NCBI GenBank assembly: GCA_950054155.1
Contig: CATLOT010000034.1
Coordinates: forward strand, 1 to 37,306
Direction of reading: 5' to 3'
Length of the DNA stretch: 37,306 bases
Source: an uncultured Bacteriovoracaceae bacterium
GTDB lineage: Bacteria > Bdellovibrionota > Bacteriovoracia > Bacteriovoracales > Bacteriovoracaceae
Part shown: in pieces, positions 31,220-37,306 of the stretch
Layout of the letters: each line of letters begins with the position of its first letter
Numbering within the stretch: position 1 is the first letter of the stretch
The notes under the pieces: model-generated
Databases searched by the model: none
Told to the model about the DNA's origin: nothing
Seen by the model: the letters and a program-made list of their open reading frames with translations, nothing else
Made by a program: the position numbers and the translations under genes

Positions 31220-31669
31220 ATGGGAATTAAGATCATCGCCAAAAATAAAAGGGCAACCTACGACTACTTCCTCGATGAAACTTTCGAGGCCGGACTCGTG
31301 TTGCAAGGAACAGAGGTTAAAACTCTGCGCAGTGGTCGTGTGACCATGGGGGAAGCCTATATTTCTGTTGATGAAAAGAAAGAGGCCTGGATCTACAATA
31401 TGAATATTCCTCAATACGAATGGGGAAATATCAACAATCACGAAGAGACGCGAAAGAGAAAGCTTCTTCTTAATCGTGACGAGATTGAGCGGCTCCATCA
31501 CCAAATGAAAGCGGCGCGCTTAACGATCGTGCCTGTTAAAATTTACTTTAAGAATAATCGCATCAAGATGGAAATTGCTCTTGCGCGCGGTAAGAAGCAA
31601 CACGATAAGCGCCAAGACAAGGCTAAGAAGGACGTTGAAAGAAAGCTTCAACGTCGTGAATACGATTAA
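31220..31669 (+). CDS. smpB: tmRNA-binding protein SmpB
   Basis: SmpB binds tmRNA and fills the decoding centre of stalled ribosomes. The 149-aa protein shows IAKNKRATYDYFLDETFEAGLVL, the motif GTEVKTLRSGRV, HEETRKRKLLLNRDEI, and the basic C-terminal tail (KKQHDKRQDKAKKDVERK) that enters the mRNA channel. Its length is typical of the family. It follows the barrel gene by 3 nt. The tmRNA itself is at 211-578, about 31 kb away. Confidence 0.96.
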   Translation: MGIKIIAKNKRATYDYFLDETFEAGLVLQGTEVKTLRSGRVTMGEAYISVDEKKEAWIYNMNIPQYEWGNINNHEETRKRKLLLNRDEIERLHHQMKAARLTIVPVKIYFKNNRIKMEIALARGKKQHDKRQDKAKKDVERKLQRREYD

Positions 31670-32049
31670 TCATATTTCTGATAAGACTTCACTTCCTGTA
31701 ATTCACTTCCATAGCGCTCATTACAGCGGGCCTTTGCACCAAAGCGCTGGTCATTAGTCACATAGACAGCACGCGCGAGCTTAATAAAGGTCTCATCAAA
31801 CTCTTTATCACGCTCCTTATCGCGAATATCATCTTCAATGACCCAAAGCTCTTCGTTGATTTTCTTAAGCTCATCAAAATGCTCATGAATCCCCTCAAGA
31901 TTGAGTTCATCAAGGGTCCTCTTAAGTTCATCAAACTCTCTCTTTACGTGCTTGAGTTTTTCGGGATCTGTAATTTTCTCTGATTTAATAGCAAGAATCG
32001 TAAGTTTATCGACAAGCTCACCGAGACTCACTTTCACCTGGACCAACAT
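31666..32049 (-). CDS. DUF6165 family protein
   Basis: A 127-aa protein beginning MLVQVKVSLGELVDKLTILAIKSEKI, typical of DUF6165, followed by coiled helices (LKHVKREFDELKRTLDELNLEG) and ...LARAVYVTNDQRFGAKARCNERYGS. Function unknown. The second ATG (32049) is preferred because GAGGAG lies 7 nt upstream; the first (32055) is too close to it. It overlaps greB by 32 nt and is convergent with smpB (4-nt overlap). Confidence 0.8.
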   Translation of the reverse strand: MLVQVKVSLGELVDKLTILAIKSEKITDPEKLKHVKREFDELKRTLDELNLEGIHEHFDELKKINEELWVIEDDIRDKERDKEFDETFIKLARAVYVTNDQRFGAKARCNERYGSELQEVKSYQKYD

Positions 32050-32557
32050 GGACATACTCCTCTATTAAGATTTCCTCGTATTCAATTTCTCTCACTTCAT
32101 ACTCGCGCTCACCAGCTGGCGCTTTGACGATAATTTCATCACCTACTTCTTTTCCCAGCAAGGAACTGCCAAGAGGTGACTTCCAGCTAATACGCCCATC
32201 AGTTGTGTCCGACTCATCAATGCCTACGATGCGAATCCTGCGGGCCATCCCCTCTTCGTCTTCAATCGTCACGGTTGCACCAAAAGCAATCTTTTCTCCG
32301 CCATTGGTATTGGCCAGTTGATTGAGAGGATCGACAACGACAGCATCATGAATTCTCTTAGCCAGAAAGCGCAGGCGCCGATCAATTTCTCTTAGCCTTT
32401 TCTTGCCGTACTGATAGTCGGCATTTTCACTCCTGTCTCCAAGGCTTGCGGCCCAGGATACGAGACGTGTGACTTCTGGTCTCTCTTTCTTCTTAAGATA
32501 ATCATATTCACTTTGCAGCCTTCCCATTCCATGGGGAGTGATATAATTCTTGGCCAT
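32018..32557 (-). CDS. greB: Transcription elongation factor GreB
   Basis: GreB stimulates transcript cleavage by backtracked RNA polymerase. The 179-aa protein has the N-terminal coiled coil with the GreB signature SLGDRSENADYQYGKKRLREIDRRLRFL and a C-terminal FKBP-like domain (VTIEDEEG, GRISWKSPLGSSLLGKEVGDEIIVKAP). It is slightly long at the C terminus, where an acidic tail (EIEYEEILIEEYVHVG) is added; the overlap with the DUF6165 gene falls there. It follows the phosphatase gene by 3 nt. Confidence 0.93.
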   Translation of the reverse strand: MAKNYITPHGMGRLQSEYDYLKKKERPEVTRLVSWAASLGDRSENADYQYGKKRLREIDRRLRFLAKRIHDAVVVDPLNQLANTNGGEKIAFGATVTIEDEEGMARRIRIVGIDESDTTDGRISWKSPLGSSLLGKEVGDEIIVKAPAGEREYEVREIEYEEILIEEYVHVGPGESESR

Positions 32558-32560
32558 GGC

Positions 32561-33025
32561 CTAGGCTTGCTCACATTTCTTTATGAGATTCGCGCATCCC
32601 TCTTCCACCATATCAAGGACATGATCAAAGCCCGCTGCGCCTCCATAGTACGGATCTGGAACTTCTTTTTCGCTAAAGCTAGGAGTGAAGTCGGTCATAC
32701 GCACCAGTTTAGAGAGGTGCTCGTCATTGTGGGCAAGAGAAGCGCAGTTTTTATAATTTTGATCATCCATTACAACGATCAAATCAAAATTATCGAAGTC
32801 ACTTTCAATGAATTGACGGCTGATACTCTTAAGTTCAATCCCACGGGCTTCGGCGTGACTTCTCATGCGCTGGTCAGCCCACTCGCCAGCATGATGGGCG
32901 CTGGTCCCCGCAGAGTCGACAGTGTACTTCTTTGAAAGGCCCGCTTGCTCTAATTGATGGAGAAAAACCCCCTCTGCAGCGGGTGAGCGGCAGATATTCC
33001 CTAAGCAAACAAATAAAACTTTCAT
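32561..33025 (-). CDS. Low-molecular-weight protein tyrosine phosphatase
   Basis: The 154-aa protein has the P-loop VCLGNICRSPAAEG (C-x5-R-S: the nucleophile Cys and binding Arg) near the N terminus and the general-acid segment VPDPYYGG. This is the complete active site of LMW-PTPs. It is first in the phosphatase-greB-DUF6165 run with GGAGG upstream. It is divergent from def across 80 nt. No kinase or polysaccharide genes lie beside it, so a role in stress or arginine-phosphate turnover is open. Confidence 0.92.
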   Translation of the reverse strand: MKVLFVCLGNICRSPAAEGVFLHQLEQAGLSKKYTVDSAGTSAHHAGEWADQRMRSHAEARGIELKSISRQFIESDFDNFDLIVVMDDQNYKNCASLAHNDEHLSKLVRMTDFTPSFSEKEVPDPYYGGAAGFDHVLDMVEEGCANLIKKCEQA

Positions 33026-33071
33026 GAAGAGACCCTCCTTCCTAGTCGAACTCTATTCTATCGGGTAGTGA

Positions 33072-33077
33072 TATACT
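33072..33077 (+). promoter_or_regulatory. -10 box upstream of def
   Basis: TATACT about 29 nt before the def start codon; AAAGGAG serves as ribosome binding site. The -35 is unclear. Confidence 0.45.
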
Positions 33078-33105
33078 AAGACAACGTTAAGAAAAGGAGC
33101 CCCCA

Positions 33106-33621
33106 ATGGCCGTCAGAGAAGTTATCCGCATGGGTCACCCCACATTAAGACTCAAAGCGGCACCTGTATCAAAAGAAGAGATCCTCTCCGAGGATTTTAA
33201 GGCCCTCGTGCAAGATATGTTTGATACGATGGATGAGCAGGATGGAATCGGGATTGCTGCTCCTCAAATTAACGTGAGTAAGCAAGTGGCCATTGTTGGT
33301 CTCCCCAATGATGAAGATGATTTTGATGTCATGGTCGTTATTAATCCTAAGCTAACAGTAACCAATGAAGAGCTTTCAGGAAATTATGAAGGCTGCCTTA
33401 GTGTTCCTAATATGACTGGCTTTGTTGAAAGACCAAGTGGAGTCAAAGTAGAGTATGTTGACCTAGAAGGAAATGATCAGGCCATCGAACTTGATGGATT
33501 TGGTGCCATTGTTATGCAACACGAACTTGATCACCTCATCGGTAAACTCTATGTCGATCATATTAAAGACATCACAACTCTCACCTTTAATGATGCCTAC
33601 ACTGAAGAAGACGAAGAATAG
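33106..33621 (+). CDS. def: Peptide deformylase
   Basis: Removes the formyl group from nascent N-terminal Met, using a metal bound by Cys and two His. All three motifs are intact in the 171-aa protein: GIGIAAPQ, EGCLSVP and QHELDHL. The C-terminal acidic tail (TEEDEE) is dispensable. AAAGGAG precedes the ATG. trmO follows by 6 nt. Confidence 0.95.
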   Translation: MAVREVIRMGHPTLRLKAAPVSKEEILSEDFKALVQDMFDTMDEQDGIGIAAPQINVSKQVAIVGLPNDEDDFDVMVVINPKLTVTNEELSGNYEGCLSVPNMTGFVERPSGVKVEYVDLEGNDQAIELDGFGAIVMQHELDHLIGKLYVDHIKDITTLTFNDAYTEEDEE

Positions 33622-33627
33622 AAGTCT

Positions 33628-34299
33628 ATGAACCTCACTTCCATCGGCACTATCCATAGCCCTTTTGATCAAAAGCTTGGGATTCCACGCCAGCCTCTTT
33701 TGTGCCCCTCAGTGGAGGGAAAGATCGTTCTTAATAGTGATTACGCTCGCGAGGACACCCTAAGGGAGATAGAAAGTTTTAAGTATCTGTGGCTTCTTTA
33801 TTGGTGCCATGCCAGTGAGTCGTGGCGTGAGACCGTGCGCCCCCCTCGCCTTGGCGGCAAGGAAAAGGTTGGCGTTTTTGCCACTCGCTCCCCTCACCGC
33901 CCCAATCCCATTGGTCTCTCTCTTGTAAAACTTGAAGGAATCAATAGTGACTTTAGTCTACGCGTGAGTGGCCTTGATATTTTAGATGGAACTCCTCTTC
34001 TTGATATCAAACCCTACCTCTCCCTTTGGGATGCTCATCCTGAGGCAGGCAACGGCTGGGTGGATAAGACGGAAGAGCTTAAGCCCCTTGAAGTGAGCTT
34101 TGAAGAGGTTGAGAGCGCTGATCAAGCGCTTCTTAGTGATGAGCTCAAGTCAATTATTCAGGAAACCCTTTGCTGGGACCCAAGGCCTGCTTATACCAAA
34201 GATGAGGAGCGAATTTTCACACACAGAGTGCAAGGCATCGATATTTCATGGAAAAAGCAAGGCTCAAAAATCATTCTTCTTAAGGCAAAAAGAGCTTAA
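33628..34299 (+). CDS. trmO: tRNA (t6A37) N6-methyltransferase TrmO
   Basis: TrmO (TsaA/YaeB family) methylates N6 of t6A37 in tRNA-Thr using SAM. The 223-aa protein has IGTIHSPFDQKLGIPRQP at the start, then KVGVFATRSPHRPNPIGLSLVKLEGI and LDILDGTPLLDIKPYL, the family signature. The C-terminal part includes DPRPAYTKDEERIF. It shares the t6A theme with tsaD in this window. It follows def by 6 nt. Confidence 0.93.
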   Translation: MNLTSIGTIHSPFDQKLGIPRQPLLCPSVEGKIVLNSDYAREDTLREIESFKYLWLLYWCHASESWRETVRPPRLGGKEKVGVFATRSPHRPNPIGLSLVKLEGINSDFSLRVSGLDILDGTPLLDIKPYLSLWDAHPEAGNGWVDKTEELKPLEVSFEEVESADQALLSDELKSIIQETLCWDPRPAYTKDEERIFTHRVQGIDISWKKQGSKIILLKAKRA

Positions 34300-34335
34300 T
34301 TTCTTCCCCCCTTCGTCCGATAAGATTCATTGAGA

Positions 34336-35583
34336 ATGGGGCGGAGATTGACAACAAAATTATTCACAATTTCATTTAGTATTCTGTGGGCAGCAACGGC
34401 CCTTCACGCGTCCTATAAGGGCTATCAGAAGACGCAGTTTCTTGGTTACTGGAGTAAAGAAAAAACTCAGGTAAAGAGAATTCCTGCGAGCCAAACAGAC
34501 CTTAGCCGGGATGCAATTAGCCTCTATCGGGACTACTTCAGTTACGACGAGTTTCACAAATACCTCTCCTATGAAATCTCTCTTGAACTTCTCAATAACG
34601 GTCATGAAGAGAAACTTCAAGAGGCCCTTGAAGAGAGCCTCATTGGAAAAAACACTCCTCAGCCCTATAAGAGCAAAGGAATTGAAAGGCTTCAAACAGG
34701 TCTTAAAGGCCTTCTCAAAGAAGAACTTTTACCAAAGCTCATCATTAACCTCAGCCAAAAAATAAAGGGCGAGGAGCCCGTTCAGCTTAACCTCAATTTT
34801 ACTTCTAAGATCTCTCCAGAGTTTAATTTTAAGAGAGAGCTTGCAAGTACGACCTCGATTCACTGGGGTGAAAAGGGAGAGCTCTCTGATAAGCTGAGCT
34901 TAACAAGGTCTCCTTTGCACTTTCATGTCTTTGAAACTTCCCTACCAGCTCAAGCACAGTACTATCAATATCATGGTGGTCAGGTCACCCTTTGGTATTC
35001 ACCACAAGAAAAGAAAGGTTTCATCCGCTATCGCCGCTTCTTTCGCTCCCCTGATCTCGCTAAAGCAAAGTCCTTTATCAATGATGAGGAGTTTCGTATT
35101 AACCTCATTCATTTCAAGCCTCTGGAGACGAAAGTTCCTGGTGCTTATAAACGAGGACGTTTTGTCACAGCTGATATCTACCAGAGCTTTAGTGAGGAAG
35201 GAATGAATCCAAAACTTGAGCGTGCTGAGATATTTTTTGGGAAACTCCTCCCCACTCACTATTACGAGAAGAATCTTGCAACAAGCCTCTTTGGCTACAA
35301 TGAAGACGTCATTCAAAGTGATGAGCTCAATCTTCATGGTGTTCTTAAACACGAAGGGCAAGACCTTATGTTCACCACTGAAGTCGAAAAACTTGTTTAC
35401 GACTTTAATAAAAAAGAATTTACGGCCCAATCAAAATTAAGATCTGAACTCAAAGGTAAAGAGTCCATAAGTGGAGAATTACAACAACGAATTTATTATA
35501 GACTCCTCAAGAAAAATGTTATCGATTTGATTCAAGGAATTGGCCTTCAGCAAATCTATGGACATATTGGAGAAGAGTCATGA
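34336..35583 (+). CDS. Secreted protein of unknown function
   Basis: A 415-aa protein with a signal peptide (...KLFTISFSILWAATALHA), a helical N-terminal third (FHKYLSYEISLELLNNGHEEKL, GLKGLLKEELLPKLIINLSQKI) and a mainly beta C-terminal two-thirds (LNLNFTSKISPEFNFKREL, YYQYHGGQVTLWYSPQEKKG). No family is recognised. ATG 34336 is chosen; a TTG two codons earlier is possible, and no good ribosome binding site is visible. Its stop overlaps the next start (ATGA), so it is co-expressed with the PLD-like protein and is probably its envelope partner. Confidence 0.65.
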   Translation: MGRRLTTKLFTISFSILWAATALHASYKGYQKTQFLGYWSKEKTQVKRIPASQTDLSRDAISLYRDYFSYDEFHKYLSYEISLELLNNGHEEKLQEALEESLIGKNTPQPYKSKGIERLQTGLKGLLKEELLPKLIINLSQKIKGEEPVQLNLNFTSKISPEFNFKRELASTTSIHWGEKGELSDKLSLTRSPLHFHVFETSLPAQAQYYQYHGGQVTLWYSPQEKKGFIRYRRFFRSPDLAKAKSFINDEEFRINLIHFKPLETKVPGAYKRGRFVTADIYQSFSEEGMNPKLERAEIFFGKLLPTHYYEKNLATSLFGYNEDVIQSDELNLHGVLKHEGQDLMFTTEVEKLVYDFNKKEFTAQSKLRSELKGKESISGELQQRIYYRLLKKNVIDLIQGIGLQQIYGHIGEES

Positions 35584-37238
35584 AATCGTTACTCTTGTTC
35601 CTTGCTCTCTCTCTCTCAATGAGCATTCACGCTGACCAAGAAGCGAAGAAGTATAATCTTAAAGAGAAGCTCGATGTCTATGACCTCTCTTTAAAGGTTC
35701 ACCCATCTTTAAACCAATATAAGAACCTTGAAGATTTTAAGAATAAGCTCAATGCTCTCGATGAAACACAAAAGAAAAAGGCCCTTGAGTTCCTTCATCA
35801 GTTCGATGACTATTTTCCCGAAAAAATTTTAAAGGCTATTATTCATCACCGCTTCTTTGAATATGATCAGACCCAACTTGAAGATATTTTGACTTTCTCG
35901 ATGATATCAAAGGTCATGGTAATTAGAGATTTTGTTCTCGATCACCCCACGCACGTTGATTCACTCAAGAAGATCACCGAACACAAGCTCGTGACACCTT
36001 ATAATTTAGAGGGCATCATGCTCCCCCTCTACCGAGAAAGGGCTCACGCTCTTTCCAAAATGGCCGATCACGAACTTTTTAGAGACGCTCTAAAAAATAC
36101 TCCGCTTATTACAAACTCCCTAAAGAGTATCATCGGTAAGGAACTTCCGCTTCAATTTGATGTCTTTGGAAAGATACCGGGAAATCAAATCACACAAGTC
36201 GATAATTTTTATACAGCGATAAAAGAGGCCAAGGCCACTTTGTGGATTGATCCTTCTTTCCTCTCTGTCTTTCTTGAGAACCAGGACCTTCTCTCTTGGG
36301 TGAAAAATCACCCCAATAAAGACTTTAAGGTCTACATAAGTAGCGAAGACGTCACTACCCCGAAGTTAAAAAGTCTAAAAGAAAAATGGGGCGAGAGACT
36401 CATCACTCTTCAAACGAAGCGTCTGACAAAGCAGAGTCGCTTTCACCGATTTCTTGATCTCGCAGAGGTCATCGTCGCCGATGGTCTTACTCCCTATGCC
36501 TTTGTTCTCTATGGTGCGAAGAAAACAATGAAGCTTAAAGGTCCAGCGGCCATTGTGACTCAGGCACTCTACCTAAAAGAAATTGAGCGCTATAGTGAAG
36601 CCAAGCTATCCCTTGCCCCCCCTCTTGATCATTTTATTAATGACGGGGACACGGTCAGAATGGGATTTAATGACGGTCTTAAAGCAAATAGTAATATTAG
36701 AGATCTCATTATCAGCTCTATTCTTAAAGCGAAAAAGAGTGTGACCATTGATACTGAGTTTCTCTATGATCCCCCCATTGTCGACACCCTCATCAAAGTT
36801 AAAATAAGAAGACCAAAGCTAGAGATTAAGGCCATGGTCGACATGAGCCAAAGCTTTGAGATGAATGGACTTCCCAACTCGATGTTTGTCGAGGAACTCA
36901 AAAAGCATGGCATCCCTATGCGCACACGAAAGAATGGCTCCCCATCTGAAAGTGTCATTACTATTGATCAACACTATGTTCTCTGGGCGAATCTAACCCC
37001 GGATTCAATGGACGGTTTTCACCGTGAAGTCCTCTACAAAGTAGAATCGCAAGAACTCGCCAAAGCAAAGTATGATGAGTTTCAAGCCCTTTGGAAGGAC
37101 CCTGCCCTTGCCTATGATCTTGATATTGAAAATTTCAAGGTTACGGTTGAAGGCAAGAAACTTCGAAGCCCATCCTCACAGGTCATCAACGACATGGCCG
37201 CTAAACTTCTTCGTAACAAAGCTCAGATTATTCGTTAG
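35580..37238 (+). CDS. Secreted phospholipase-D-fold protein, catalytically degenerate
   Basis: A 552-aa protein with a signal peptide (KSLLLFLALSLSMSIHA) and a helical N-terminal half. From about 365 there is a PLD-like domain: IRDLIISSILKAKKSVTIDTEFLYDP, ELKKHGIPMRTRKNG, ESVITIDQHYVLWANLTPDSMDGFHREVLYKV. This is the layout of a PLD/cardiolipin-synthase second lobe ('H.K...VD...v..GSaNl...s...N.E'). The H and K of the HKD motif are not there, and the usual GS reads LW, so the hydrolase activity is probably lost. The earlier lobe (FDVFGKIPGNQITQVDNFYTAIKEAKATLWIDPSF) may be a second decayed copy. A lipid- or nucleic-acid-binding role is possible. ATGA overlap with the upstream gene. Confidence 0.7.
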   Translation: MKSLLLFLALSLSMSIHADQEAKKYNLKEKLDVYDLSLKVHPSLNQYKNLEDFKNKLNALDETQKKKALEFLHQFDDYFPEKILKAIIHHRFFEYDQTQLEDILTFSMISKVMVIRDFVLDHPTHVDSLKKITEHKLVTPYNLEGIMLPLYRERAHALSKMADHELFRDALKNTPLITNSLKSIIGKELPLQFDVFGKIPGNQITQVDNFYTAIKEAKATLWIDPSFLSVFLENQDLLSWVKNHPNKDFKVYISSEDVTTPKLKSLKEKWGERLITLQTKRLTKQSRFHRFLDLAEVIVADGLTPYAFVLYGAKKTMKLKGPAAIVTQALYLKEIERYSEAKLSLAPPLDHFINDGDTVRMGFNDGLKANSNIRDLIISSILKAKKSVTIDTEFLYDPPIVDTLIKVKIRRPKLEIKAMVDMSQSFEMNGLPNSMFVEELKKHGIPMRTRKNGSPSESVITIDQHYVLWANLTPDSMDGFHREVLYKVESQELAKAKYDEFQALWKDPALAYDLDIENFKVTVEGKKLRSPSSQVINDMAAKLLRNKAQIIR

Positions 37239-37306
37239 GATCGCAGCCGGTATCACCGCCCTGAAGGGAGATGGCCTCAGGCTTTTTGGCTGCCTCTTCA
37301 ATTTTC
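37228..37306 (-). CDS. Possible C-terminal end of a gene running off the right edge
   Basis: On the minus strand the frame ending TAA at 37230-37228 reads ...KIEEAAKKPEAISLQGGD then TGCDPNE. The stop falls 11 nt inside the end of the convergent PLD-like gene, an arrangement also seen elsewhere in this window. Only about 25 residues are visible, so no family can be named. Confidence 0.35.
   Translation of the reverse strand, partial: KIEEAAKKPEAISLQGGDTGCDPNE

Noticed and set aside
31220-31669. Idea that smpB and ssrA form a locus
   Set aside because: They are about 31 kb apart with unrelated genes between, so they are functional partners only.
1-37306. Insertion sequences, CRISPR arrays, tRNA or rRNA genes
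   Set aside because: No transposase, spaced direct repeats or tRNA cloverleaf other than the tRNA-like part of tmRNA could be found by reading.

Overview
The window looks like chromosomal DNA of a predatory or predator-related Gram-negative bacterium, most likely Bdellovibrionota (Bacteriovorax/Halobacteriovorax-like). This is inference, from moderate GC, dense gene packing with many 1-40 nt overlaps, an unusual load of secreted proteins, lipoproteins and beta-barrel proteins, and a Pal/DUF4398/CpoB-like cluster next to a multihaem lipoprotein. No insertion sequence, tRNA, rRNA or CRISPR array is visible.

Layout. 211-578 (-): tmRNA (ssrA); its partner smpB is at 31220. 668-1899 (+): a two-gene unit in which an exported protein carrying an almost intact eukaryotic-type ubiquitin domain overlaps a small beta-barrel gene. 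This is the most striking item in the window. 1896-3463 (-): small membrane protein, PH-domain protein, response regulator; 3566-4711 (+): divergent histidine kinase. 4686-6310 (-): orphan CpaF-like ATPase with a damaged Walker B region, LuxR-type regulator, small basic protein. 6438-7082 (+): lipoprotein.

7089-10692 (-): DUF4266 lipoprotein, DUF3570 barrel, TlpA-like thioredoxin, ApbE flavin transferase and a further barrel. A 13-bp stem that would bury the first ribosome binding site lies in the leader. 10773-11171 (-): secreted protein; 11281-12099 (+): LysR regulator. 12156-14112 (+): GNAT-like protein, haem-oxygenase-like diiron oxidase and a PAS-like protein, convergent with a double-HTH XRE regulator. 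14663-16590 (-): LemA and two TPM-domain proteins. 16685-17917 (+): secreted zinc-peptidase-like protein.

18004-21320 (+): envelope-maintenance genes (Pal, DUF4398 lipoprotein, CpoB-like) followed by a metallophosphatase-tetrahaem cytochrome fusion. 21322-27837 (-): secreted/envelope proteins, namely an alpha/beta hydrolase, DUF4105, DUF3015, a 960-aa protein of unknown function and a small secreted partner. 27997-31669 (+): TsaD, RsmA/KsgA, FadL-like barrel, SmpB. 31666-33025 (-): low-molecular-weight phosphatase, GreB, DUF6165. 33106-37238 (+): peptide deformylase, TrmO, a secreted unknown and a degenerate PLD-fold protein. The right edge cuts the 3' end of a possible minus-strand gene.

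Themes. Translation quality control and modification are well represented (tmRNA/SmpB, TsaD then TrmO on the same tRNA A37, KsgA, deformylase, GreB). The rest is mostly export and envelope biology, into which the secreted ubiquitin fits. The only possible stretch over 300 bases without a confident gene is about 6014-6437, where a low-confidence basic ORF is the best reading.
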